Shown: piece by piece, positions 19,718-32,300 of the stretch
Position numbering within the stretch: the first letter of the stretch is position 1
Layout of the letters: every line of letters starts with the position of its first letter
NCBI GenBank assembly: GCA_040285825.1
Contig: JAUPSS010000002.1
Span: 2,728,001-2,792,000, forward strand
Direction of reading: 5' to 3'
Source of the DNA: Eukaryota sp. TZLM1-RC
Lineage: Eukaryota > Metamonada: BaSk clade
Length of the DNA stretch: 64,000 bases
The notes under the pieces: generated by a model
What the model was told of the DNA's origin: nothing
The model's database searches: none
The model's input: the letters and a program-made list of their open reading frames with translations, nothing else
Program-made: the position numbers and the translations under genes

Positions 19718-21152
19718 AAGAGCTGCAGGCCTCGTGATATGATGTGAATTGTGTTCTTTTTAACAGAAATACCATGACTTCGGCGTCGGTATAATCAACA
19801 CCGAGTAAACCTTGACTTTGCCATCTGGATAGAAGGCTAGGGTCAATCATGCTGGATATTCCTGTAGGGCAAGTGCTCATCATCATGCTCCTAAATAAAT
19901 CATAATGGTGGATTGGGGGTCTGAGCTTATCTGTTATAGCTGGGTCAATCCTTACCAAAGGCTGTGTTGTATCCCTGGTGATCTCGTCGCGTATATGTTT
20001 GGGGAGATCTTTAATCCTATCTTGGGTTATTGCTGCTTGGCCTTCTCCAAATAGCTGGGTAGCTATCATAAAGGCTCTGGTCCAATCTGATTGACCTGTG
20101 GCTTCAAAGCTTCTATTAGCTATCTTTCGCCCGTATTTATTCCAAGTTTGATATTTTAAAAGAAAAGCTATGATAGACATTTTGTTGATAGGGTCATCAG
20201 CGGATAATCGAGGTCTTTTATAGTCGATATCCTTAGACCATGGATCAATCTGTCTATGAAGGCTACTAGCTATGCTCATGTCAATAGCTCTTCCTGAGGA
20301 TTGTAGGTCCTCAATACGCATAGATCTGTCGGAAGAAGAGTTTCTTACTGAGGGTTGAGGAGGAGCTGTTTCTCCAACGACTGGCCCGTTCAACTCTATG
20401 TCTTCTCCGATTTCACATTCCATAGGTTGAGAGGAAGATGGTTCTTCCTGAGGAGCAACGTCTTGTCTAGTTACAGGTTCCGGGACGTTCACTGTTGGAA
20501 CGTGTTCGATATGCTGTCAATAGAGCAGACCTGTAGTGGTTGGCTTTTTTCAGAAATTATAGGGGCTACAACAGGCAGTTTGGGAAGGTGGAGAGATGTG
20601 GATGGATCTCCCGTTACCCATTGTCTAAACTCTCGTTGTTTCGTGAACGAGTTACCATGTTGTTGGATGTAGTTGTTAGGGCGGCTCCTATACGTGGATA
20701 CAGCTGATCGTTCCGTATGAATGTTATTTAAAGCGTCTGCATCAAACCAGGGTGTTACCGGTTCAAGCTTGTCTGGTTCACCACTATCCTTCTGTTCCAT
20801 AAATTCCCTAAAATATGTGGGAGCACCCTCTGTCAGCTCCGTGTAATTATGGATTTCCGTATCAAAGTTAGTATCAAACCAGGCAGGCAATTTGGATTGT
20901 AGGATGTCTTCCGAGTCGGTCCTACTTCTCTGCTCGAGGATTTTGTTGTAGTTGTAAAGGAAAGAACTGGAAGAATTTTCAATCGTGTTTACTGACAAAA
21001 TAGGATTGTATTTTCTATCTTTAAGGGAATGGTAAAACTAATTTCTGATTCACTCTCTTCTTTTGGGAAATTTTCTGAATCTTCAGCAATTAATTGTTGT
21101 GATGTAGGGGAGGCAGATTTTGAGGATGTGGATTTTTAGTTGTGTATTTCAT
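19707..21152 (-). pseudogene. gag: gag region, split by frame changes
   Basis: Coding potential runs in pieces: an N-terminal acidic segment (21140 to about 21000), 20489-20998 and 19707-20492, each in a different frame, before joining the pol frame at 19717. The long frames start with TTG or GTG, not ATG, and the junction overlaps are only 4 and 11 nt. Three shifts are too many for a programmed frameshift, so gag is degenerate. The first part matches the relic at 24262-24485 nearly base for base in places. Confidence 0.7.
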
Positions 21153-24074
21153 GTTTTGATATTTTTTGTTAAATGAATAAAATATATCGTGTCAAAATTA
21201 AACATTTATTATTCTCACTTATTGCAATCAAATAAACCATGACATGTAGTATACCGATTCTTTTCTTTCTTGTAACATCTGGGATTTGTTACCCTTAAAA
21301 GCGTATCATCCTGTTCAAAACCAACGTGGCCTTTTGCTGGACTGAAAGCTTTATTAACCATCATAACTTGAAAGAAATTTTTTTTTCAGAAATTGATTCC
21401 ATTCACTTTCTTAAGTAGGTCGTTGATGTTTCAAATTATTTATATCCGTTTTTAGCATAACGGATCAATATTATAAAAACTTTCTTTTGGATTACCAAAT
21501 TGCTGAACATAGTTATTCAACAACCAACTTTCAGTCTTTTATTTGTGAATAAAAGCTTGCATTTTATAATTACTTCACAAGCGAAGACTAAAAATCTAGT
21601 TTGAAAATCGCTTGTCGAAGAAAAGAAACAGAAAAAATGATGAGAATTGTAGACAAAAACAATAAATTATCAGCGTTTTTGTGCAAATTCAGCAACTTTT
21701 GTAGATTTTCCTTCCGTAGGACTTTAGCAACCAAATTCAATCTTGCTTTCTCCAGTTTGATGAGTCGTCCACCTTTTGTTTTTCATGATCCTATTCAAAG
21801 ACCAACACATTTGAGTCATTCTCAACCATTTTTATTTCTTCATTAATTCAACACCTATTGAATTAGTGTTCAGTTTCGTGTTCAAGAACAATGTCCAATT
21901 CTTGATTTGGTTTTTCACTTCCAAACTATAATAAATCACGTTTTGCTGGGTCACCAACAACGATGCATCTTTCATGAAAAATATTGGCATCAATATCAAT
22001 ACATAAATCAAAAATACTGGCCTTGTTGTCTGGCATACCTTTTAGCTTCCACTTACCGACGAACAATTTCCACTGCAATTTTGAAAATTGTTGTTGAAAA
22101 ACATCTGTGTGGATAATGTTGTTGAATTTTTAAATATTTTGATTGAACATCAGTTGTTTTAAATAGAGAAAATTGAAACAAAATTAAGAAATATTGCAAA
22201 TTCTGGTCATCAATGCTTTGTACAATTTGGCAAATATACGCCACAGTGATAAGCTAGATTTAAAACAAGACAAGCAAAAAACAGTTTCAAGCAATAGTCA
22301 TCATGTATTTGTAGTTGTTGAATCTTTTAAGCCATTTCTTTTAGTTCAAATACAACATTTGAATGTTTAACCAATGAGTTGACAGTTGCGCAAATAGTGT
22401 TAATTGATGGTAAAATAAACTTATCTGTTTGAAACTACAAGGATGAAATTGATGAAGCTATGATTGAGTCCAAAAACTATTGTCTGAAGCTTTTTTTTTC
22501 AGTTTCGCTTATACGGTAGAACATTACTGCCAATATACTTTGTATAAGTAATTGAAGGGGAAAATACCATAAAATGCTATCAGATCTCTCCAAAATCAGC
22601 AGTGTTTGGGTGAACAATGTTCACGGAATGTTCAAAGAAGGAATCGTTTACAATTTTTTATATGAAGTTAAGAGGTTGTAGATGCTTGAAGATGAGTTCT
22701 AAGAAGCCATTAAGTCATCTTCCCACTCAGCAAATCTTTCAGTAAACTCACGAAGGGCACCAGTAGCAACACAAGTAATAAGAACTGAATTTTATTGAAT
22801 TTTGAGCTGTGGTTTTACTTTAAACATCTGAATATTTATTGATATTTATTAATAGTTATATTAAGCTAGCAATAGTTGAATTATTATATAATTATCTTAA
22901 TATTTCCCGGTTATTATTCAGCATTTGAGCAGACTTTCCGTATCACAAACAAAAATAAACTAGCTTTTAATAAACATTTTCAACCTCGATTTGAGTAAAG
23001 ACTGTCTACTTGGAAAAGAGATGATAGAGGATGACTTGAGATTACCACAGATAAGTGGTACATTTCCAAAAATTGTTGAAAAAATGGTGCCATGATTTAT
23101 CAAAATCATAACAATTAAATTGATTATGTCAAAAGAAAGAGAAATAACAAGACAGTTGGTATGAACTGCAAAATATGCGAAAATAATGTAAGTGGCGTCT
23201 GTTGGTATAGTGATGTTATCACAGCATTAATCATGTACAGGATTACTCACTCTCATATTCATTGATATTGTAGACCAAAATTATTGTAATAAAATTATTG
23301 CACAGGTTTGTGCCCTGAAAAAAACTGAAGTCCTCAAATAGAAATCCTTACTATCTTACTAAGATGACCAGTTGACTGCACTTCTCATTATTATTCGCAA
23401 TGCCAAGTCACAGAGGAATTCCGAATGCATCAATCAAACCCACACTACGCAGTAAGGAAGTAAGGAAAGAAGGCAACTCAGGGTTAAAACAGATGGTTAG
23501 TTATGGTGGTGACTGGGACCAAAGAATGTCCAAACATCTTCAACACAGGAAGCTTGAACCAGGAGCCAAGGCTACCCATCCCCAAACCGAACCTCCTCAT
23601 TACACGAAGAAAAGTACTAAATCAATGCTTCTTCCATGGGATATGGGTGGCTCTAAAAGAACCCCTTATCATAGTGTTGCGGAACCATGTACTCGTACCA
23701 AGACTGGTAACAATTGGCAAATACATGTGCTTGGGGGTAAAAAGCGAACCCATTAGATAAAATGTTCATTCACAAATAAAAACTATTCAAAAGATGTTAA
23801 AAAAATGTAAAAATTCATCTGTGGTTCTCACTTTAGTTATATATTGGTGAATTTTTTTCTTTCACCAACTCAAATAACTACCTTTTGTCTTAAATGAGTC
23901 TTACATTTCAAATTTCAGCATTATGTTTGAGTAGACAGGACTCAATATCAGACCACAAACAATTCAAGTAGAAAATGTATGCGTTTAGTCTATTTTTTAG
24001 ATGTGGTTGAGTCAGTTGCCCATTATTTGCAATTATGTTCAAGACAATAATTTGAAATTATCGAAGCAGCTGAA
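21153..24074. other. Long AT-rich stretch, mostly unexplained
   Basis: No host gene could be recognised. Open frames here are short and mostly lack an ATG start. On the minus strand, about 22695-22795 encodes a short open segment (ALREFTERFAEWEDDLM followed by a stop) that could be the end of a decayed gene. Likely old element debris. Confidence 0.4.
23400..23759 (+). CDS. Hypothetical basic protein, doubtful
   Basis: 118 codons from an ATG at 23400, rich in Lys, Arg, Ser and Pro (MPSHRGIPNASIKPTLRSKE at the start). The stretch is visibly more GC-rich than its flanks, and a second frame (23503-23760) is open over most of the same bases. No domain is recognised. Either a small gene, a foreign insertion, or chance. 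Confidence 0.25.
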
Positions 24075-24235
24075 GCTTGAAGTCTCTCTCTGCTTGTTGT
24101 CTCGCCATTGCTTCTCTTTTTCAAAAATTACCGAGGTTATCTATTAATTATAGCAAATTGAATTTTTGACTGCCCCAAAAAGACATCAATCCTCTTCATT
24201 GCTCTTTCTTTTCGTTCTCATTTTTATTTATTTAT
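24075..24235 (-). pseudogene. Non-LTR RT C-terminal tail, lineage 2, fragment
   Basis: Minus strand encodes the same tail as at 3209-3372 (KIQFAIINR ... EAMARQQA) with stops between the blocks. It is a short decayed copy, immediately before the gag relic. Confidence 0.5.
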
Positions 24236-24261
24236 GGAATAAGGAATAAAAAAATCATCAA

Positions 24262-24485
24262 ATACACAACTAACACTCCACATCCTCTCAATATCTGCGT
24301 CCCCAACATCGAAACAGTTAATTACTAAAGATTGAGAGAATTTCCCAAAAGAAGAGAGGGAATCAGAAAATTAATTCGCCATTCAATTAAAAAGAGAAAA
24401 TACATTCCTGTTTGATCAGTGAACACTATTGAAAATTCTTCCAGTTCTTTCCTTTACAACTAAATTAAAAGCCTCGAGGAAAGCC
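24262..24485 (+). pseudogene. Detached gag relic of the Ty3/gypsy element
   Basis: Plus-strand sequence closely parallels the minus-strand 5' gag region of the element at about 21150-20930: shared AAATACACAACTA, CCACATCCT, GAGAATTTCCCAAAAGAAG, AAAATTCTTCCAGTTCTTTC and CTCGAG blocks. It proves that more than one copy of this element family has existed in the genome. No LTR is seen beside it. Confidence 0.7.
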
Positions 24486-24661
24486 ATAGCAGCCTTAATT
24501 AGAGATCGAAGCAAGGAAAAGAATAATGACATAAATTATATTGGGCATGAGAATTTTCATTAACTGAGGAAAGGAGCTTCGCGTATTTAGCAATTTAGTA
24601 TTTTTCGCCACCAAAAAGAGGCTTATTGACATGTGAAAGAATGATAAGTTCATTTGAAGAA

Positions 24662-25165
24662 TTACAAGGGTCTATGGACAGCATCTAAAATAGTAAAACT
24701 ACCATTTAAGCCGAGAACCACCAAATCACCTTTTGTCAGATACATAGCTGCTCTGTTGTAACGCGTACTATCAATATTGAGGTCATCAAGAATTAATTTC
24801 GATAACAACGGCTCTAAAAAGGAATCTACTCGATATGATTTGCACATTACATAAATTTGGTCACTGACATTGTTATGCACTTTACTTCTAAATGTAATGA
24901 AATGTTTACAGTTCAAAAGATGAGTAATCAAAAGAAATTTACCACATTTACAAGTTAATTCATTGGGCAAATTGTTTGGCCATAGAAAACAACGAAAACG
25001 CATGTTGAAAAGCCATTCATTGTTTTTTAACGGAAGTCCATAAATAGAGGGAATTTGAGTTACTAAAGCAGCAGCAGAATTTTCACCAATGTCCAAGATT
25101 TCCGAAAGCGGGATTTTCAGTTTTGGCCAAGCCAAGTCTTACTTTATAATCTAAGCTTTCATATA
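24662..25165 (-). pseudogene. Non-LTR retrotransposon RT fragment, lineage 1 (copy D2)
   Basis: Begins with LDYKVRLGLAKTENPAF, has a frame change near 25135, then IYGLPLKNNEW, zinc motif CKCG ... HLLNC (CxC-x7-H-x3-C), the pre-endonuclease helices (VSDQIYVMCK) and an endonuclease core fragment (TKGDLVVLG ... ILDAVHRP), ending at 24662. The C-terminal tail is lost. It lies head-to-tail after copy D1. Confidence 0.7.
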
Positions 25166-25241
25166 ATTAAAATAGAAATTTCATTCCTGAAACAGTCACA
25201 TTTTACAACTCAACAACAAACCTTAGCTAATACTTTTTCTA

Positions 25242-25765
25242 CTACGAACCCCATCCACTAAATGACGGGACATTTTCACTATTCACTTGTATATCAAATC
25301 GATTGTTATAAAACTCCGTAATATTATTCAAAATGAAGTTAATATAACGAGGAAGAGCTTTAAGTAACGAAAATACGATTCTGTTCTTCCAAATCAGAAA
25401 ATCAAATGTGCGACCACTTTCTTTGAGAAGTTTCCCCAAATCATCTAAAAAATGAAGACCTTCACTGCCAATGGTACCAATGTTTATACCTCTTCTTCGA
25501 TTGAGGCGTTGAAGAAGAACTTCCTGTTTTGATTTCTTGGAATGTCCTGCAACTTTAAGTAAATGTTGAATGTCAGAATTAGAACTCCTTTTCCACGGAT
25601 ATACGGTGGTACAATCGATTTTTAGTTCAGTTCCATCATACCAAGCACATTGAATGTTACCTCGTTTTTGGCTCAAACTGAAATTTAATTCATCAAACAG
25701 TGGTTCTAAACGGACTGGCTGATGAGCACATTTTAGCTAATCGTAAATACAATCACGAACATTCA
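25242..25765 (-). pseudogene. Non-LTR retrotransposon RT C-terminal fragment, lineage 1 (copy D1)
   Basis: Covers pre-endonuclease helices (VRDCIYD, then an in-frame stop, then RLEPLFDEL), an endonuclease core (KRGNIQCAWYDG ... IDCTTVYP) and, after a small deletion, the tail (NIGTIGSEGLHFLDDL ... WKNRIVFSLLKALP). It lies upstream of D2 on the same strand although it represents the more C-terminal portion, so D1 and D2 come from two separate insertions or a rearrangement. Confidence 0.7.
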
Positions 25766-26046
25766 TATAATTTAACCAGATGGTGCTGAAGCTTTTTCAG
25801 GCAAAAATGTTAATTTGGGAGTGATCGGTTGGGAATTTCTTGAACATTCCACGGAAAACACTGAATTCAGACATCACTGGGAAAATGGTCTCATTCAAAT
25901 AGAAGTTGATTTAAGGAAATATCTGAGTGCTCTTGCTTTATACATTCGCTTTAAATTCAATGGAATCTATATGATTAAATTTCCTTCTTCAAACCAAAGT
26001 TTTCACTTGCAACATTGGATGAGACAAAATCAACAAGTCAGAGTTA

Positions 26047-26270
26047 TCAATCGCAGTATCTATCATCAAAATGAAACTTGTTTAATGACCGTGTTTCTCT
26101 CAGCAAAGGCTCTTTAATACATGAGATTCTTCCATTTCTTGCCATATTAAATACAGTGTCCCCGACATCATCATTTAATGAAGGACGATAAGTCATCAAT
26201 TTAGTACAATTTAATGCATGGAGTAAGGTGAGCTGTGGTGAATTCAAACAAATACATTTTCTTTTAGAAG
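26047..26270 (-). pseudogene. Non-LTR retrotransposon RT fragment, lineage 1 (copy E)
   Basis: About 75 codons covering the zinc motif (CICLNS ... HALNC, CxC-x9-H-x3-C) and the following helices (TYRPSLNDDVGDTVFNM ... CIKEPLL), with the sequence around it lost. It lies just downstream of the giant gene's 3' end. Confidence 0.6.
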
Positions 26271-26388
26271 AAGTTGGTTTCTCTCGTTGATATTAGTATT
26301 TTGGCGATTCCGAAATATTACAAGAATCAAGTAGTCCAATAATATACATATAAAAAAACAATATTACAAACAAAATTTATACACAAAA

Positions 26389-29300
26389 CTAATTAACGTC
26401 ATTACGTCCCAAATGAACAAAAGGGTTTTGAAGAATATTGGTAGCAAAAGCACGATTAAATTTGTGGAAAGTTTCGACTTTACCAAAGACAAATGCTCTT
26501 ATAGACACAATAAGTGAAAAAATAGCGACAAATCCAATGAAAATTAACACAGTGTCGATAAACATTTTGGAATAATTGATAAAGTCCAAAGAAATTGCAA
26601 ACACCAACATAAATAACACCGCCTCAATTGCTAGATAAGTTGTTTGGAGTGAATGAGCGATTTCATTTGCATAAGATCGTCTTCTTGAATTAATTGCCAA
26701 GGCTACAAGACAAGCAACAAAACCAAAAGCACTTTGGAATAATAAACCTGAACCTTCAAATAAGAAAACAACACCAACAACAAGTAATAAATGAACTTGG
26801 AAACCAAATTCATCAATGAAGCTCTTACTGGCTGTTGTTGATGTAAAAACTCGTTTTTTAGGAATAAAATAAAAGTAAACAATAAACCCAAAATAAATAG
26901 AAATAATTAAAATAGTAATAATAAACTGAATAATCCAAATTAATGATCCACATTGTAAATCATTATAAAATATTGAAAATTTGAAATCTGTGGAATCCAG
27001 CCCTCGACAACTGAATACAGATAGTAAATTGTGAGCAGGAACAGCAAAGAAAAGCTGGAAGAATACAGAAGAAAGGGCAACAGCTCGTCGCAAAGAACCA
27101 ATAACTAGAATAATTGGTAATAACATCGCAGAACCCCAATAAATAGAGTTAAAACCTGCAGGCAAACCAGTGCAACCAGCGATTGGAGATCCCCATGGTC
27201 GAAGCAAGATTAAATCCAAAATGTCAAAAACTCTGTGAACCGCCACTGGTAATTCTATAGCAGTAACTGTTCTAATCGCACAGAGAGCTTGTATGAAACG
27301 TACAAGAGGTAAATAAAACCGCAAAGATGAAAACTTAGTTCTTGAATCCAACTTTAGGAGAGGAAATAAAGATAAGTATAAAGTAATTTGAACAATAAAG
27401 GCAAGGATAATTAATAAGACATGTGGACATTCAAGACACAAATTGCCACTAGCATACATACCATCTTGACAATATGAACACAAGGGACCTTCATAACCTT
27501 CAAAGCAAGATTCAGTAGAAGTACAATTACCTCTACATCCAGAAATTTTACAGAAGGAAACAGTACCATCATCTGCTTGGTAAAAGGAATCTTGGACACA
27601 AAACTCATTAAAAGATTCACACCAAAGACCAGAAGGACACTGAATACAGTCACCATCTAGATAATAAAGATTACCCATACAGACACACTCAGTAAAGTCT
27701 TCATTAGCTCCCATTCTAAGACCACATGGAATACATTCATCCATGCCTTGATCTGGGGCTACAGAGCGGTGATCACAAGGGGTACAACCAGTGTCGTTAG
27801 GACCTCTTCTGGTTCCTGGCAGGCATTGTGAACAAGAGCTAGACCTTGCAGCAGAATTCCATGAACCAAGAGGACAAGGTTCACATTTTCCATTTACAAA
27901 TTTAGTTCCGATTGGACAATCTACGCAGTTTCCTTCACCGTCTATTTCTTGTCCTTCTTTACATTCACCTCCTTCAATAGTGAATTCGGCAGGCAAAAGT
28001 CCAGAAGACACAGCAAAAGCTGAATGGAAAGCAGGGGCTCCCAAAACAGAAACATTAATAAAATCAGCTTTACCTTCAACAAAGTTCTTTACAGGATTGC
28101 CTTCAAAAGCAAAAGTACCAGTTCCTGGGATAAGTGCCACGTGGCGATTGATTGGGACAGTATTATTGAAAACGTCTTGAATAAAGAGAAAAACTGAAGT
28201 AAAGTTTTGCTGTTCAGCAACTATTCTATAAGGTGGAGAAGCAAAATCCGAACCATAATTAGAAGCAATATTTTCCGAATTAAATGAATTAATTCTAAAT
28301 AGTTGAGTCGAGTTGATATAAACACTACCACCAATTGGAGCAGTATTGAGAGTGAAAATGCACTTGTCAATAACAGAGTGTCTTGGTTCAACTTTATTAA
28401 TAAAGATTGCACCACCAAATTCAGTTGCAGTGTTTTGATGGAATACGGAATTGGTAATTGAAAAAGAATTTGAATCAACAAAGATAGCTCCACCAGAGAC
28501 AGATGAACAAGATTCAAATGAGGAATTTTGAACATCCAATGAAGCAATATTTGAGGAATAAACGGCTTGATTGCTGTTGCTAAATGAAGAATTAATAATA
28601 GTTATAGATTGAATAGACAAGCCTTGAATTGCAGGTTGTTTGGATGAAACTAACTTGGAATTGGAGATAAATAAATCTCCAGAAGTTGTCGCAATCAAAA
28701 TTGATTGAATGTCAGAACTAATATCGACATTATTTATATCGAAAGAAGATGAATGAGAGATGATTAAAGGTTCAGTGAGATGGTAGTTGTCCAATTGAGA
28801 ATCAGAAATTCTAATAAAGGACTTTCTAGAAATTAATAATTGATTAGTTTCTGATAATTGATTAATATTGGCCAACGAAACAGTGGATTTAAAAGTATTG
28901 AAAACAAGAGGGGTAATAACACTTGAAGCAATGAAAGTATCTACTACTAAATCAGAATGAATTGTTTTAAAAATAGTTTCAGAATATTGTGAATTAATTA
29001 CCCTGAAATCACTAAATTCATTATTGCCATTGAATAATTCAACACAAATTGAACCAAGACTTTCGCTAATGATGGTATTATTAAATTTCAATTTAGAATT
29101 AGTAGAAGAAATTAATTTGTTATTTAAAAGTGTAGCAACAAAATCATTGATAAAAAGCGTAGAAGATTCGGCATTAAAAACAATACCATCAATTGAAGCA
29201 ATAGTAATTGAATAAATTTCAAGTTGGGAGCCAGAACCAACAGAAATTAATGGACCACTAAGATCAGAAAATTGGGAGTTTACTAGGGTAATTTTACTGT

Positions 29301-32300
29301 GGATTGAATCAATTATTCGTGAAGACAAAGAGATCAAACTTGAATTAACTTTCAAATTATCAATATTTAAAACAGAATTAGTTGACTTAATTGCAGTTTC
29401 ACACCCACTGAATTTGAAACCAGAAACAGTAAGATTGCCTTCACTAATGATTTCCAGACCAATTCCTCCATTTTCACAAGTAAATTCATTATTAGAACCA
29501 TTTACAACGCCTATTCCAGTATTTCTAAATACTAATGGTTCATATTCAGAATAGTTTCCCTTTAAAAATTCAATATAATCATCCTCCAAAGTTCTAGATA
29601 AAGTAGCTTCCAATGTTTTACAAGGAACATCAGATGGTCCACAGCAAAGGGAATCAAAACCTAATGGTGAGATAAAGAAATAGTAACGATAATCAGGATC
29701 AATCTTATTACCCACTTCAGCGTACATTTGAGTAGAAGTGTAATTGAAGCCAAAATTAGACAAACAGTTACCAGTAATTTCATTGAATTTCCCAGTGTAA
29801 AACTCATGTTCAAAGAAAGTAAATTGAGTTCCTCTTCTAAGTTCAAAGGTGGGTTCGAAGTTTATAAATAAATCACCATTATAATTAATAGATTCGACTA
29901 CAATTGTATCAAAAGTGAGTTTGTCATGAATAGAAACATTGACAGTTGAAGTTGAAGTTAGATTTAACAAACCACCATGTTGATAGTGGCCAAATACCAT
30001 TAAACTGCCTGAGATAAGGATATTACCAAAAGAACTTGCCCCATTTGAGACAACCAAAGAGCTCGATTTGGGCAAGTTAAATGATTCAACGGAAAATTGG
30101 GCAGTGGAATTTAAAACAACATCGCCAGTAATCTGGGGGTCCGAAACTGTCAAATTACCAGCAATTTCAGCACCAAAAGGAATAAAAGTCTGAGCATTAA
30201 TTTCAAGATTATTGAATTCAGAGAAAATGAGAGATGAATTGAACAAAACAGAAGAATAACTATCACCAAAAATACCCAAAAATTCAACAATATTATCAAT
30301 AAAGGCTTTTTGAATCACTAAATCTGATCCTTCTAAAATAATATCAGAAGAACACAAACTGGAAATGGAACCAGTAAAATTAATAAAAGAATTAATAAAT
30401 GTTGAGGGTGACTCGGTGCAAGTTTGAATAGTTTGAACAGACAAATTTGCATAATCAACAACACCACCTTTGATAATAAAGGTAGAAATAGAAGCATTTG
30501 ATGTAAAAACACCCCCGGAAATTTCAAATAATTCCAATTCTAAATTAATGTGAGAGGCAATATTTCCATTAGATTGGGAAATTTTACAACTAGATGGAGA
30601 TCCAAATGAAACATCAACAAATTCTTGAATTTCAAAGAGTCCTCCATTAATTTCCAGTAACGAATTGGTCATATTAAGAAAAGAACCATCATTAAAAATA
30701 ACTTTTCCATAATTGGAGATGACGAATTCTTTAATATTGAGAACCTTGGCAGTAGAATTAATTAATAACAGACCTCCTTCAAAAGAATTAACTGAAAAAT
30801 ACTGCACTTCAGAAGAGAGATCAATTAAACCACCAGTTGATTCTTGAATTTGTAAATGAATTAAATCGGAAAAAACTCTTACTGTACCATCAATTGAGGA
30901 AATAGTAAGGTTATCAACGAATATAGCATCATAACTAATTAAAACATAACCATCAAGAGAACGAATCGATACATTTACATTATTTGAATCATTGACTAAT
31001 TCAGTAAATCCATAATTATTTAAACAATAATGCTCAAAACATTCAAGAGTTCCATAGAGATAAGAAGTACCATCAAACTCAGTAACAATAGAACCAAAGG
31101 AATTACAATTACTGGAACTGGAAAATACAAGCTGATCAGAATTGATTAATGAACTGTGACTATAAATAGTAACAAGAGAATTGAATGTAGAATTAATTGA
31201 AGTACGGAAAGCAGTTTCAATAAAAACCTTGCTAAAGGAATTGAATTCAGAATTGGAACCAATAAATTCAGAATTATTGAAAACTAAAACATTATATTCT
31301 TGATCAATAAAACTGTTGTTACAGTTAATTGTTGATTCTTGAATTAACCCTGTGCAATGAAGAAGGAAATGGTGATTAAAAAGTTCTATTCTTCCATACG
31401 AAATAATACATTTTGAGTCGATTAATGCTTGAGTTGTTGCATATCCTGACATTTCCAAATTTTTGACATCAAGACTGTCAGTTACTGAAATATTTCCTGT
31501 GCCCAATCGAGTTCCATTAAAGGAAACAAAGTTGTCAACCAAAAGATCAGATTGCTTGTCGGAATAATTAAGACTTCCACCATCAAGGTTAAGGTGGTTG
31601 AATTCAAGAGCACCAATAGATTCATTTCCAATAAACAACAACGAGTTTTCAAGTAATGTAACTGAATGAAGTAATCCAGATAGTTCAGATCCAGTGGATA
31701 TATCAAATACAGCAATAAAAGGTCCCAATGTCCAATTAGAATAAGTAGCAACAAGTCTAGAAGAATCCATTAAGAAAACTTCACCAAATTCTAAATCAAG
31801 ATTAAATCCAGTAATATTGGCAGTACCATTAATAAAAACAATACCATTATCGGAAACAAACAAATCCAAACCATCAACAATACAATGTTCAATTAAGAGA
31901 CTAGCATTAGAAACCTTAACTGTGGAGGGGTAAAGATGACAACTGTCTGGTTTAGATAAAGATAAAACAGCTGAATCAGTGACTGTGATATTATTAATAA
32001 GGTCAAATACTGTCAAAATGTCAACCTTTCCGTTCATTGAATAAACAAATAAAGAACCACCTCCATAAACGCTGGCTTGATCTCCAAATTCAAAAGTACC
32101 ATGGATTTTGATAGTGGAAGAATAAGAAGCATTAATGAGACCAGTTGAATGAGAACTAACACCACCAATATCAATAATAGAATCATCCAAAACAAAAACA
32201 TCTCCAAAATTGAAGAAATCAGAAGAAATCATAGCCAAACTGTCAGAATGAACAGTGAATTTGCCATGGTTAACAACAGAAGGGTCCAAATCAGTATTAA

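Larger units (their letters stand above)
14818..21152 (-). mobile_element. Degraded Ty3/gypsy chromodomain LTR retrotransposon
   Basis: A minus-strand element with gag, zinc knuckle, aspartic protease, RT/RNase H, integrase and chromodomain in the order of Ty3/gypsy chromoviruses. The 3' end shows a polypurine tract followed by a TGTTGG...CAACA unit. The 5' LTR could not be found, and gag carries several frame changes, so the copy is broken and probably 5'-truncated. A detached relic of its 5' gag region is at 24262-24485. Confidence 0.85.

Noticed and set aside
20489-20492. Programmed frameshift in gag
   Set aside because: There are at least three frame changes in gag and no slippery site recurs, so decay is the simpler reading.
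27791-28180. 129-codon plus-strand frame antisense to the giant gene
   Set aside because: It lies wholly opposite the cysteine-rich and beta-helix coding region, has Pro/Ser composition typical of an antisense shadow, and no motif.
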